Part shown: positions 29,457 to 38,552 of the stretch, one piece after another | Layout of the letters: every line of letters begins with the position of its first letter | Numbering within the stretch: position 1 is the first letter of the stretch | DNA from: an uncultured Collinsella sp. | Lineage (GTDB): Bacteria; Actinomycetota; Coriobacteriia; Coriobacteriales; Coriobacteriaceae | Length of the DNA stretch: 62,875 bases | Direction: 5' to 3' | Assembly (NCBI GenBank): GCA_959600835.1 | Contig: CAUGNQ010000005.1 | Span: 1 to 62,875, forward strand | The notes under the pieces: model-generated | Told to the model about the DNA's origin: nothing | Databases searched by the model: none | What the model saw: only the letters and a program-made list of their open reading frames with translations | Program-made: the position numbers and the translations under genes

Positions 29457-30770
29457 ATGCAGGCACAGAAGGCGGAGGGAACCCGCGACCTTATCGGCGC
29501 CGAGATGCGCGCTTGGCAAAAGATGCAGCAGATCGCTGCCGGCGTGTTCGAGCCGTTTGGCTTTAAGCCCATCGAGACGCCCGCCATCGAGCAGGTGGAC
29601 GTGTTTGTCCACGGCATCGGCCAGTCGACCGACGTCGTGCGCAAGGAGATGTTCCGCGTCTTTAGCGGCGCCAACCTGGAGCGCGTCTTTACCGAGGGCA
29701 CCGACACCAAGCTCAAGCCTAAGCAGCGCCTGGCACTTCGCCCCGAGGGCACGGCCGGTGTGGTGCGCGCCGTCGTGGAGAACAACCTGGTGCCCCAGGG
29801 CTCCACGCCGTTTAAGGCTTATTATGCCGAGGCCATGTTCCGTGGCGAGCGTCCCCAGAAGGGTCGCCTGCGCCAGTTCCACCAGGTGGGCATCGAGTGG
29901 CTCGGCGCTCCCGATCCGGCAGCAGACGCCGAGTGCATCATCATGCTCATGGAGTTCTACAAGCGCCTTGGTTTCGATCTTTCCAAGCTCCGTCTGCTCA
30001 TTAACTCGATGGGCGATGCCCAATGCCGTCCGGCCTATCGCGAGCAGGTCAAGCAGTTTATCCTCGATCACGCCGACGAGATGTGCGACGAGTGCCGCGA
30101 GCGCGCCGAGCTCAATCCGCTGCGTGCCTTCGACTGCAAGAACGACCACTGCCGCGAGATCATGGCCGACGCCCCGCTGATGGGCGACAACCTGTGCGAT
30201 GAGTGCCGCGAGCACTACGAGCAGGTCAAGCGCTATCTGGACGTCGCCGGTATCGAGTACGTCGAGGATCCCACCCTGGTGCGCGGCCTGGACTACTACA
30301 CCCGTACCGTCTTTGAGGTCGAGGCCCCTGGCGCCGGCGTCGGCTCCATCGGTGGCGGCGGCCGCTACGATGGCCTGGTCGAGCTCGAGGGCGGCAAGCC
30401 CACGGCCGGCGTCGGCTTCGCCGTCGGTTTTGAGCGCGCCCTGCTGGCCCTGCAGGCCTTTGGCAGCGACCTGGGCGCCGAGGAGACCCCGTGTGTCTAC
30501 GTCGCCAATGCCGGCAAGGAGTTGCGCCAGAACGTCTTTGCCATTACGCAGGAGCTTCGCGCCGCAGGTATCGTGACCGAGGCCGACTATCAGGGTCGTT
30601 CGCTTAAGGCTCAGTTTAAGCAGGCCGACAAGGTGGGCGCTAAGCTCATTTTGGTCTTGGGCGGCGACGAGCTTGCCGCCGGCAAGGTCAAGGTGCGCGA
30701 CATGGAGAGCCATGACGAGGCCCTCGTCGATCTGGCCAACGTGGTCGAGGCGGTTCGTGAGCGCCTGTAG
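29457..30770 (+). CDS. hisS: Histidine--tRNA ligase
   Basis: The class II synthetase has 437 residues. Motif 2 (YYAEAMFRGERPQKGRLRQFHQVGIEWLG) and the histidine-specific LDYYTRTVFE are present, followed by the GGGGRYDGL segment and a C-terminal anticodon-binding domain. A Cys-rich insertion (MCDECRERAELNPLRAFDCKNDHC...LCDECREH, about 205-255) resembles a zinc-binding insert found in some bacterial HisRS. The ATG at 29457 with AGAAAGG upstream is preferred to the TTG at 29451. Confidence 0.96.
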   Translation: MQAQKAEGTRDLIGAEMRAWQKMQQIAAGVFEPFGFKPIETPAIEQVDVFVHGIGQSTDVVRKEMFRVFSGANLERVFTEGTDTKLKPKQRLALRPEGTAGVVRAVVENNLVPQGSTPFKAYYAEAMFRGERPQKGRLRQFHQVGIEWLGAPDPAADAECIIMLMEFYKRLGFDLSKLRLLINSMGDAQCRPAYREQVKQFILDHADEMCDECRERAELNPLRAFDCKNDHCREIMADAPLMGDNLCDECREHYEQVKRYLDVAGIEYVEDPTLVRGLDYYTRTVFEVEAPGAGVGSIGGGGRYDGLVELEGGKPTAGVGFAVGFERALLALQAFGSDLGAEETPCVYVANAGKELRQNVFAITQELRAAGIVTEADYQGRSLKAQFKQADKVGAKLILVLGGDELAAGKVKVRDMESHDEALVDLANVVEAVRERL

Positions 30771-30827
30771 CGCATGATTTTTGAGCTGTGGACTCACTAA
30801 AGCGCTCAGCTCATTGAGAGCGATTGT

Positions 30828-30868
30828 TACGGGGGTGTTTCGCATTTATGCGGAATGCCCCCGTTTGC
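30828..30868 (+). terminator. Terminator of hisS
   Basis: A hairpin beginning CGGGGG and ending CCCCCG, with TCGC/GCGG-type pairing around the loop ATTTAT, is followed by TTTGC. Confidence 0.65.
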
Positions 30869-31028
30869 ATATGCCGCCCACCGAGAAATACGACCATTTG
30901 GGGCAAAAAGCCTTGCAATGCAGAAAATACTTTTGTGTGGTAAAGCGCAATCAGCGTCGAAAGTTTTTGCCGAGTGCCTATAATAAATACCGCATGTTAC
31001 GTGCATAGAAGGAGGAATGGGAGGAAAC

Positions 31029-33842
31029 GTGGCTGAGAACCTAAGCAACCAGTCTGTACCCGAAGCCGCGGCGCGCGTCGCTGCCGTGGTCAACCGCCTC
31101 GTTAACCGAATCGGCTCGAATGCCGAATCCAAGGAGCGTCTCGCCGAGATCGAGATCCCCGAGGAGCTGCGCGACAATCTGGCGCTGTTCTTGCGCCTGG
31201 AGCGCCGTGTGCTTAGCGAGTATGATCCCGAGATCGCGGACCTGTTCGACAAGATTTTGACAGCCGAGATTGTGGCCAATGCCGGAAACCCCGGCACCCG
31301 TGCTGCCGACGAGTCCGTCGACGAGCAGGGCGTGCCCACTGCCGACGAGCCCACCGCCGTGGCGTTTCGCGAGGTCGTTGATCTGATCGACAGTCTGCCG
31401 CTCGATAAGCAGCAGGTTATCGTCCGCGCCTTTACGAGCTTCTTCCATCTGGCAAACCTGTCGGAGGAGAACTACCGCGTGGCGCAGCTGCGCGAGCGCG
31501 AGGCAGGTGCGTCGACCGATACCGAGGTCGATCCCGCCAACGAACTCACCGTCGCCTATCACCAGTTGGTAAACGAGATGGGTGTCGAGGGCGCCAACGA
31601 GCTGCTCGACAAGCTCGAGTTCCACCCTGTCTTTACCGCACATCCCACCGAGGCCCGTCGTAAGGCCGTCGAGGGCAAGATTCGCCGTATCTCCAACCTG
31701 CTGGAGGAGCGTCCGCGCCTGGGCGGCTCCGACCTGGTGGAGAACGAGCGCCATATGCTGCAGGAGATCGACGCTCTGGTGCGTACGAGCCCCATCGCGC
31801 TCAAGAAGCCCACGCCGGTCGAAGAAGCCGATACCATCATCGACATCTTCGATAACACGCTGTTCGACGTCATTCCCGTTATCTATCGTCGTTTTGATGA
31901 CTGGGTGCTGGGCGACAAGGCCGGCACCGTGCCGCCGCTGTGCCCGGCGTTCTTCCACCCCGGCAGCTGGATCGGTTCCGACCGCGACGGCAACCCCAAT
32001 GTCACCGCCAAGGTGAGCCGCGAGGTTGCTGCCAAGTACTTCACCCATATGGTGCTCAAGCTCGAGGACAAGTGCCGCCGCATCGGCCGTAACCTGACGC
32101 TTGAGGCCACCTACAGCAAGCCGTCTGCCGAACTCATCAACCTGTGGAACCATCAGGTCGAGATGAGCACTCAGTACACCGCACGTGCTGAACTGATCTC
32201 CGAGCACGAGCCGCATCGCGCCGTTATGCTCGTCATGGCCGACCGTCTGAACGCCACCGTCCGTCGCATCACCGATACCATGTACCACAGCGCCGATGAG
32301 TTCCTGGATGACCTGCGCGTCGTCCAGCGCTCCCTGGCCGCCTGCGGTGCCGTCCGTGCCGCCTACGGCCCGGTCCAGACCATCATCTGGCAGGTCGAGT
32401 CCTTCGGCTTCCATATGGTCGAGATGGAGTTCCGTCAGCACTCCGTGGTGCACGCCCGCGCCCTCAAGGATATCCACGAGAACGGTATCCATGGCGATCT
32501 GCAGCCCATGACGCGCGAGGTCATCGACACCTTCCGTGCCATCGGTTCCATCCAAAAGCGTTACGGCAAGAAGATGGCGCACCGCTACATTATCTCGTTC
32601 ACCAAGAGCGCTCAGCATGTGGCCGATGTCTTTGAGCTGGCCCACCTGTCCTTCGCGCACGAGGAAGACGTCCCCGAACTTGACGTGATTCCGCTGTTCG
32701 AGCAGCTCGAGGACCTCGAGGGCTGCGTCGACGTGCTCGATCAGATGCTCGCGCTGCCCGTGGTGCAAAAGCGCCTTGCCCAGACCAACCGCCGCATGGA
32801 GGTCATGCTGGGCTACTCCGACTCCTCCAAGGATGCCGGTCCTACCACGGCCATGCTCGCGCTGCACTCCGCGCAGGAGCGCATCGCCAAGTGGGCAGAG
32901 AAAAACGATATCGATCTGGTGCTCATGCACGGTCGTGGCGGCGCCGTGGGCCGTGGCGGCGGCCCGGCCAACAAGGCCGTGCTGGCTCAGCCCAAGGGTT
33001 CGGTCAACTGCTTCTTTAAACTTACCGAGCAGGGCGAGGTCATCTTTGCCCGTTATGGCAACCGCACGCTGGCTCAGCGCCATGTTGAGTCCGTTGCCGC
33101 CGCAACGCTTTTGCAGTCGGCCCCGAGCGTCGAGAAGATTAACACCGAGACCACGCAGAAGTTCTGGGATATGGCAGAGAAGCTCAACGCCGTAAGCCAC
33201 GAACGCTATCTGGACCTGCTGCACACCGATGACTTTACGCCGTGGTTCTCGACCGTGACGCCGCTGACCGAGGTTGGCCTGCTGCCGATTGGCTCGCGTC
33301 CGGCCAAGCGCGGTCTGGGCGCCAAGTCGCTCGACGACCTGCGTACCATTCCGTGGATCTTCAGCTGGAGCCAGGCGCGCATTAACCTTGCCGCTTGGTA
33401 CGGCCTGGGCACCGCCTGCGAGCAGCTTGGCGATCTTGACCAGCTTAAGGCTGCCTACCAGGAGTGGCCGTTCTTCCGCACCTTTATCGACAACATCGAG
33501 ATGTCGATCGCCAAGACCGACCAGCGCATCGCCAAGATGTATCTGCACCTGGGCGATCGCCAGGATCTGTCCAAGAAGGTCTTTACCGAGATGCAACTCA
33601 CCCGTAAGTGGGTCCTTGCCATCGTCGGTGACGAATGGCCGCTGCAGCGCCGCCGCGTGCTCGGCTGCGCCGTTCGCGTGCGCAACCCCTACGTCGACGC
33701 CCTGTCCATCGCCCAGGTCCGCGCCCTTCGCGAGGTGCGTATGAACCAGGACGAGATGGCAGAGGAGAAGAAGGCTGAGTACATGAGCCTGATTCTTTCG
33801 ACTGTGACCGGCGTCTCGGCAGGATTGCAAAACACGGGGTAA
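31029..33842 (+). CDS. ppc: Phosphoenolpyruvate carboxylase
   Basis: The protein has about 937 residues. It carboxylates PEP to oxaloacetate. The catalytic segments are TAHPTEARR (203-211), GYSDSSKDAGP and MHGRGGAVGRGGGP, and the protein ends QNTG, the C-terminus typical of the active site in this family. The GTG at 31029 has GGGAGGA upstream at good spacing, while the ATG at 31017 touches its Shine-Dalgarno, so I prefer the GTG. A TATAAT lies at 30979-30984. The gene stands alone. Confidence 0.95.
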   Translation: MAENLSNQSVPEAAARVAAVVNRLVNRIGSNAESKERLAEIEIPEELRDNLALFLRLERRVLSEYDPEIADLFDKILTAEIVANAGNPGTRAADESVDEQGVPTADEPTAVAFREVVDLIDSLPLDKQQVIVRAFTSFFHLANLSEENYRVAQLREREAGASTDTEVDPANELTVAYHQLVNEMGVEGANELLDKLEFHPVFTAHPTEARRKAVEGKIRRISNLLEERPRLGGSDLVENERHMLQEIDALVRTSPIALKKPTPVEEADTIIDIFDNTLFDVIPVIYRRFDDWVLGDKAGTVPPLCPAFFHPGSWIGSDRDGNPNVTAKVSREVAAKYFTHMVLKLEDKCRRIGRNLTLEATYSKPSAELINLWNHQVEMSTQYTARAELISEHEPHRAVMLVMADRLNATVRRITDTMYHSADEFLDDLRVVQRSLAACGAVRAAYGPVQTIIWQVESFGFHMVEMEFRQHSVVHARALKDIHENGIHGDLQPMTREVIDTFRAIGSIQKRYGKKMAHRYIISFTKSAQHVADVFELAHLSFAHEEDVPELDVIPLFEQLEDLEGCVDVLDQMLALPVVQKRLAQTNRRMEVMLGYSDSSKDAGPTTAMLALHSAQERIAKWAEKNDIDLVLMHGRGGAVGRGGGPANKAVLAQPKGSVNCFFKLTEQGEVIFARYGNRTLAQRHVESVAAATLLQSAPSVEKINTETTQKFWDMAEKLNAVSHERYLDLLHTDDFTPWFSTVTPLTEVGLLPIGSRPAKRGLGAKSLDDLRTIPWIFSWSQARINLAAWYGLGTACEQLGDLDQLKAAYQEWPFFRTFIDNIEMSIAKTDQRIAKMYLHLGDRQDLSKKVFTEMQLTRKWVLAIVGDEWPLQRRRVLGCAVRVRNPYVDALSIAQVRALREVRMNQDEMAEEKKAEYMSLILSTVTGVSAGLQNTG

Positions 33843-33865
33843 TCGATAGCCCTGTGGCTCTCACC

Positions 33866-33990
33866 GGGACCCGATGGGTTTCCCTCTGAATGCGTCCTCG
33901 CACTTGAAGCCCCCTTATCCTGCTCCTTCGGAGCTGTGGATAGGGGGGCTTCGTGCTGCGGAATGCATTCAGAGGGAAACCCATCGGGCC
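33866..33990. repeat. Long palindromic element T, copy 1
   Basis: The outer stem has 24 perfect base pairs (33870-33893 with 33965-33988). An asymmetric internal loop holds GTCCTCG on the left and GTGCTGCGGAAT on the right. An inner stem of 14 pairs (33907-33920 with 33938-33951) and an apical hairpin GCTCC/GGAGC follow. Copy 2 at 36807-36925 has the same loops with different stems. A degenerate third copy may lie at 33996-34090 (CGTCCTCGG and GCGTCCTGCGGAGTG). The rest of the 33843-34722 gap holds no gene that I can support. Confidence 0.75.
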
Positions 33991-34381
33991 CCTTCGTCCT
34001 CGGTCTTCTGGGATTAAAGCTGAAGGGAATAAGGCGCGCTTCGCGCATAGCGTGGAGTGCGGCGAGGGCTTCTTGCGTCCTGCGGAGTGTGCCTAAAAGT
34101 AAACTAATGGCGGGCCCTGCGATGTCCGGTCTTCGGCGGATCAGCCGCTGGGTGAGGGTGGTGCTTGGGGCGACGTGCAAAAAACGGAGTTTTCAGCAGC
34201 CAAAGATTGATGCATAAGGCCATAGCCGGCTTTCGCTGCCTTTGTTGATGCTTTTGCACGACGATTGGGCTTTGGCGACGATCATATATGGCTGGTTTCT
34301 CGCCGCATGCTATCCAGATGGGTCGAGTCATGAGGACTATCTACCTTTTGAAAGATTTTTGGCACCAAAATCTTATCCCGC

Positions 34382-34408
34382 GATGCTGAATACTCGCAAA
34401 AATGCACG
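34382..34408 (+). repeat. Dispersed repeat related to the 53.4-kb inverted repeat
   Basis: The 27 bases beginning GATGCTGAATA match 53464-53490 at 24 positions, and some similarity continues for about 30 bases to the right. The inverted partner present at 53298 is not visible here. Confidence 0.55.
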
Positions 34409-34563
34409 CTCCGGAGGGTACTACCCAGTTATGGCCAGAAATCCATGCGCCATCTTATGCAATTATTTAACGAATTTATGCAAAATGGCTTACGTGCGTA
34501 CGTCTCGGACTAGATGTTTGCCTCGGCGCTGCGTAAATCATCCTGTCTATAGTGTCTTTGACA

Positions 34564-34602
34564 GGCGGCTGCGGTCCCGTTTGGGGTCGCGGCCGTTTTG
34601 TT
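34564..34602 (+). terminator. Stand-alone terminator-like hairpin
   Basis: CGGCTGCGGTCCC pairs with GGGGTCGCGGCCG around GTTT and is followed by TTTTGTTG. No gene precedes it closely. It may end an unrecognised small transcript starting after 34250. Confidence 0.55.
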
Positions 34603-34722
34603 GTGGGTCAAATATGAACGTTGTGTTAATGAGTCGGTGGACGGTGGTGTTTTTCGGTGAGCGGCGTATCCTTCCAACGGTTTATCTAGTGTGTCAGTTG
34701 AAAAGGAAGAGGGCGCTCGTCA

Positions 34723-36000
34723 TTGTTTGAATGTGAACTGCCGTTTGACCACAAGACGTTGCATCTGGAGCTCGAGGACAAGAACTTCGCGGGTGTGATG
34801 GAAGGTCATCAAAACGAGTTTAAGACTACAAAATCGCAGGAAGAGCTGGTAGAGGAGTCGCTTGCCAACCCTTATGGCTCGCCTTCGCTCGAGGAGCTTT
34901 GTGCTGGCAAAAAGGATATCGTAATTATCAGCTCTGACCATACGCGTCCCGTTCCTTCGCGTGTGACGATGCCTATTCTGCTGCATCACATTCATGCCGC
35001 TGCGCCCGAGGCCCGTGTGCGTATTTTGGTTGCTACGGGTATGCACCGTCCGTCGACGCACGAGGAGCTCGTCAATAAGTATGGCGAGGACATCGTTGCC
35101 AACGAGGAAATCGTTATGCATGTCGCGACCGACGACAGCATGATGAAAAAGATCGGCACCCTGCCTTCTGGTGGCGAGTGCATCATCAACAAGATTGCGG
35201 CCGATTGCGATCTGCTGCTTGCCGAGGGCTTTATTGAGCCGCACTTCTTTGCCGGTTTCTCTGGTAGCCGCAAGTCCGTCCTGCCTGGCATCGCCAGCTA
35301 CAAGACCATCATGTACAACCACAACGGTCAGTTTGTGAACGATTCCCACTCGCGTGCCGGCAACCTGTGCCACAACCACGTGAGCGAGGACATGTTTGCC
35401 GCCGCCGAGATGGCTCACCTTGCCTTTGTGCTCAACGTGGTGCTCAACGGCAAGCACGAGGTCATTGGCTCCTTTGCCGGCGACATCCACAAGGCGCACG
35501 AGGCTGGCTGCGAGTTCGTGAAGAGCCTTGCCGGCGTTGAGCCCGTCGAGTGCGAGATCGCCATTACCACTAACGGCGGCTACCCCCTCGATCAGAACAT
35601 CTATCAGGCTGTGAAGGGCATGTGCGCTGCCGAGGCCACGCTTCCCGAGGGCGGCGTGATCATCGACGTCGCCGGTTGTGCCGACGGTCACGGCGGCGAG
35701 GGCTTCTATCACAACATCGCCGACAACGATCCGGCAGAGTTTGAGCGCGCCTGTATCGATCGTCCTAAGGACGAGACCCTGCCCGATCAGTGGACGAGCC
35801 AGATCTTTGCCCGCATCCTGGCGCATCACCCCGTGATCATGGTCACCGACCTGTGCGATCACCAGATGCTCAAGGATATGCACATGACGCCGGTCAACAC
35901 CCTCGAGGAGGCGCTCAAGCTCGCCTTTGAGATGAAGGGTGCCGACGCCAAGGTCGCCGTCATCCCCGATGGCCTGGGTGTTGTCGTCGCGCAGCACTAG
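34723..36000 (+). CDS. larA: Nickel-dependent lactate racemase
   Basis: The protein has 425 residues. It interconverts D- and L-lactate with a nickel pincer cofactor. Counting from the TTG start, Asp72, His108, His174, Lys184 and His200 fall exactly on the numbering known for Lactiplantibacillus plantarum LarA, where Lys184 carries the cofactor and His200 binds nickel. They sit in SSDHTRPV, ATGMHRP, EPHFFAGF, GSRKSVLPGI and YNHNG. This supports the TTG at 34723, with AAGGAAGAGGG upstream. The channel gene follows after 49 bases. Confidence 0.95.
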   Translation: MFECELPFDHKTLHLELEDKNFAGVMEGHQNEFKTTKSQEELVEESLANPYGSPSLEELCAGKKDIVIISSDHTRPVPSRVTMPILLHHIHAAAPEARVRILVATGMHRPSTHEELVNKYGEDIVANEEIVMHVATDDSMMKKIGTLPSGGECIINKIAADCDLLLAEGFIEPHFFAGFSGSRKSVLPGIASYKTIMYNHNGQFVNDSHSRAGNLCHNHVSEDMFAAAEMAHLAFVLNVVLNGKHEVIGSFAGDIHKAHEAGCEFVKSLAGVEPVECEIAITTNGGYPLDQNIYQAVKGMCAAEATLPEGGVIIDVAGCADGHGGEGFYHNIADNDPAEFERACIDRPKDETLPDQWTSQIFARILAHHPVIMVTDLCDHQMLKDMHMTPVNTLEEALKLAFEMKGADAKVAVIPDGLGVVVAQH

Positions 36001-36049
36001 TGCGCGGCTTAAACGAATCGTTTATAACCGACAAGAAAGATAAGGTTTT

Positions 36050-36781
36050 ATGCTTACCAAACTCCTCTGCGAATTCGGCGCGACGGCCCTCATGATCGTC
36101 TTTGGCGTGGGCGTGCACTGCGATACCGTGCTCAAAGGCACCAAGTATCAGGGCTCCGGCCATATGTTTGCCATCACCACCTGGTCTTTTGGCATCTCGG
36201 TCTGCCTGTTTGTCTTTGGCGGCGCCGTGTGCATGAACCCCGCTATGGTGCTTGCCCAGTGCATCGTCGGTCTGGTGCCGTGGGGCAACTGCATCCCCTT
36301 CATGCTTGCCGATATGCTCGGCGGCTTTGTGGGTGCCGTGATCGCTTGGTTTATGTATGCCGATGAGTTCAAGGCTTCCGAGGGTGTCGTCGATCCCATT
36401 GCCCAGCGCAACATCTTCTCGACCAACCCCACCACCGAGGGTACGAACTATGCCCGCAACTTCTTCTGCGAGGCAATCTGCACCTTTGTGTTCATTAGCG
36501 CCATCCTTGCTGCTGCTAGCCGTGCTGGTGAGGACGTTTTGATGCTCGCCATCTGCGTCGGCCTGATTGTCTGGGCCGTTGGCATGGGCATGGGCGGCAT
36601 CACCGGCTTCGCTATGAACCAGGCACGTGACCTTGGTCCCCGCCTTGCTTATCAGGTGCTGCCGATTAAGAACAAGGCCGACAACAACTGGAAGTACGGC
36701 CTGCTTGTTCCTGGCATCGCTCCGTTTGTCGGTGCTATTGTGGCCGCGCTGTTTGTGCATGGCTTCTTGGGCATGTTCTAG
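36050..36781 (+). CDS. larD: MIP-family lactic acid/glycerol channel (LarD-like)
   Basis: The protein has 243 residues with six membrane helices and two half-helices of the aquaporin fold. The first signature is N63-P64-A65 (CMNPAMV). The second reads N190-Q191-A192-R193-D194 (FAMNQARDLGPRL), where Pro is replaced by Gln. Position just after larA suggests that it passes lactic acid, as LarD does in lactobacilli; a glycerol channel is the alternative. GACAAGAAAGATAAGG upstream contains a weak ribosome site. Confidence 0.88.
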   Translation: MLTKLLCEFGATALMIVFGVGVHCDTVLKGTKYQGSGHMFAITTWSFGISVCLFVFGGAVCMNPAMVLAQCIVGLVPWGNCIPFMLADMLGGFVGAVIAWFMYADEFKASEGVVDPIAQRNIFSTNPTTEGTNYARNFFCEAICTFVFISAILAAASRAGEDVLMLAICVGLIVWAVGMGMGGITGFAMNQARDLGPRLAYQVLPIKNKADNNWKYGLLVPGIAPFVGAIVAALFVHGFLGMF

Positions 36782-36806
36782 TCTGAGGCTACATAGGTTG
36801 TCCGCC

Positions 36807-36925
36807 GTCCGCATGGGGTAACTTCCCAGCGCGTCCTCGGACATGCAAAAAGGCTCGCTGCGCACTTCGTGCGGCGAGCCTTTTTGCGTCCTGCGGAATG
36901 CGCTGGGAAGTTACCCCATGCGGAC
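36807..36925. repeat. Long palindromic element T, copy 2
   Basis: The outer stem has 26 perfect base pairs (36807-36832 with 36900-36925). The internal loop has GTCCTCGGACAT on the left and GTCCTGCGGAAT on the right. The inner stem has 14 perfect pairs (36845-36858 with 36874-36887) under a small apical hairpin. It lies after larD and may also end its transcript, but without a clear T run. Nothing else is visible between 36926 and 37082. Confidence 0.8.
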
Positions 36926-37082
36926 AGCTGCGGGGTCTTTGTTGCGCTCGTACAAGCAACCCAACATATATCTGAATTTGGATGGGAGGGGCTTGTTGCT
37001 GGTATGGATGTTGAAGCGCGAATGACACTTTGGGATGCGTGGCGGCTTGGGTTGGGGCGATGCTTTGGGATGAGCTTCTTAC

Positions 37083-37622
37083 TTAGTTGAAGAGGGGTTT
37101 TATGGCTGATAGGTAGTCTTTGGCTACGTCGGCTTTGTCTGCTTGGAAGTTGTGCCAGGCCCACCATTGGACCATTCCTACGAAGCTTGAGGCTATGTGG
37201 TGTAGTAGGAAACTGCGGTCCATGGTGCCGGCGGGGCCTGCGGGGTCGACGGGGACGGTTTCGGCTGCGCGCGACATGATGGTCTTGCGGAGACAGTCGG
37301 CGAAGACGCGTGAGCCGGCGCCGGCTACGAGGGCTCGAACGCCCTGGCGGCGTTCCCAGAGATTGTTGAGGATATGCTCGACCTGCACGAGTGGGTCGTC
37401 GAGCGGTGTGCCATCGTCGTCAAGAGCGTGGGTGCAGATGTCGCTCACGAGTTCGGACAGTAGGTCGTCTTTGCTCTTAAAGAGACCGTAGAATGTCGCG
37501 CGGCCTACGTGAGCGCGAGCGATGATGTCGCCGACGGTGATCTTGCCGTAATCTTCCTCGCGCAGGAGCTCGGAGAACGCCGCAACGATGGCGGCGCGGC
37601 TTTTTGCCTTGCGGGCATCCAT
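37083..37622 (-). CDS. TetR-family transcriptional regulator
   Basis: The protein has 179 residues. The N-terminal helix-turn-helix is typical (KITVGDIIARAHVGRATFYGLFKSKDDLL). The C-terminal ligand domain is not recognisable. It starts 2 bases after the larC stop and shares its transcript, so it is probably expressed with larB and larC. It could regulate the lar genes, but that is only positional inference. The much longer reading frame upstream is a shadow of larC. Confidence 0.9.
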   Translation of the reverse strand: MDARKAKSRAAIVAAFSELLREEDYGKITVGDIIARAHVGRATFYGLFKSKDDLLSELVSDICTHALDDDGTPLDDPLVQVEHILNNLWERRQGVRALVAGAGSRVFADCLRKTIMSRAAETVPVDPAGPAGTMDRSFLLHHIASSFVGMVQWWAWHNFQADKADVAKDYLSAIKPLFN

Positions 37623-37624
37623 GG

Positions 37625-38542
37625 CTATGCGTCCGCGTGAACGAGCAGGCAGCGGAGCGTGCCGGAGCAACCCTCGTAGGGGCGTTTGCCGGCGCCGTAG
37701 CCGACAGCTTCGATGCGGTAGCGTGAGGGCAGTTGGTCGGACGTACGCAGGGCGGTGACGATGGCGGCGCCTGTGGGCGTTACGAGCTCGCCAGCGACCG
37801 GTGCAGGCGTGAGAGCGATATTGCCCGCCTGGCACAGGTTGACGACAGCGGGGACGGGAATGGGCATGAGGCCGTGTGCACAGCGGATGGTTCCGTGGCC
37901 CTCGGAGAGCGACTCGACCACGATGTCCTCAATGCCCAGGTCATCGAGGCAGATGGCGACAGAGCAGACGTCGACGATGGAGTCGATGGCGCCCACCTCG
38001 TGGAACATGACGGTCTCGGGCGTTTTGCCGTGAGCCTTGGCCTCGGCAGCGGCGAGTGCGGTAAAGATGGCGAGGGCGCGACGCTTGGCGCCATCGCTTA
38101 GCTGCGAGCCATCGATAATGGCGGTGACGTCCGCCAAAGACCGGTGGTGATGGTGGTGGGCGTGATGATGCCCCTCGTGGCCATGGCCGTGGATCTCATG
38201 GTCATGGTCGTGTGTGTGCTCGTGCTCATGCTCGTCATGGTCATGATGGTGGTGCTCATGCTCATGCATATGCTCGACAGCTGCTTCGTTGCCGTAGAGC
38301 CAGGCCATATCGTGGTCGTGGTTCTCGAGCTCCTCTGCCAGCTGAACGTCAAAGTCGCAGGCGTCGATGCCGTGCTTGTTTACGCGCGTGACGGCGATCG
38401 AAAAGCCATCGACCGGCAGCGTGGCGAGCTGTTCGCGCAGCTGCTCCTCACTGGCATCCAGGTCGAGCAGGGCCGCAACGGTCATATCGCCGCTGATGCC
38501 CGAGGTGCCGTCGATGATAAGCGTGTGCTGATGGTTGGACAT
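37625..38542 (-). CDS. larC: Short LarC-like nickel pincer cofactor protein
   Basis: The protein has 305 residues. LarC inserts nickel into the pincer cofactor of LarA. The N-terminus TLIIDGTSGISGDMTVAALLD is typical. Residues about 91-133 are a very His-rich stretch, a likely nickel reservoir. The protein stops after GYGAGKRPYEGCSGTLRCLL, where full-length LarC would continue into a second domain (LarC2) of over 100 residues. No LarC2 is visible in any frame downstream, since tetR starts after 2 bases. AAGGAGC precedes the start. Confidence 0.9.
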   Translation of the reverse strand: MSNHQHTLIIDGTSGISGDMTVAALLDLDASEEQLREQLATLPVDGFSIAVTRVNKHGIDACDFDVQLAEELENHDHDMAWLYGNEAAVEHMHEHEHHHHDHDEHEHEHTHDHDHEIHGHGHEGHHHAHHHHHRSLADVTAIIDGSQLSDGAKRRALAIFTALAAAEAKAHGKTPETVMFHEVGAIDSIVDVCSVAICLDDLGIEDIVVESLSEGHGTIRCAHGLMPIPVPAVVNLCQAGNIALTPAPVAGELVTPTGAAIVTALRTSDQLPSRYRIEAVGYGAGKRPYEGCSGTLRCLLVHADA

Positions 38543-38552
38543 GGGATGCTCC

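Noticed and set aside
31041..33830. A 929-codon open frame on the minus strand opposite ppc
   Set aside because: ppc is certain from its catalytic motifs. The antisense frame is produced by third-position G/C bias.
33843..34722. A small protein gene in the large gap before larA
   Set aside because: Short frames here (for example 34242-34730) lack ribosome sites and overlap repeats and hairpins, and none resembles a protein.
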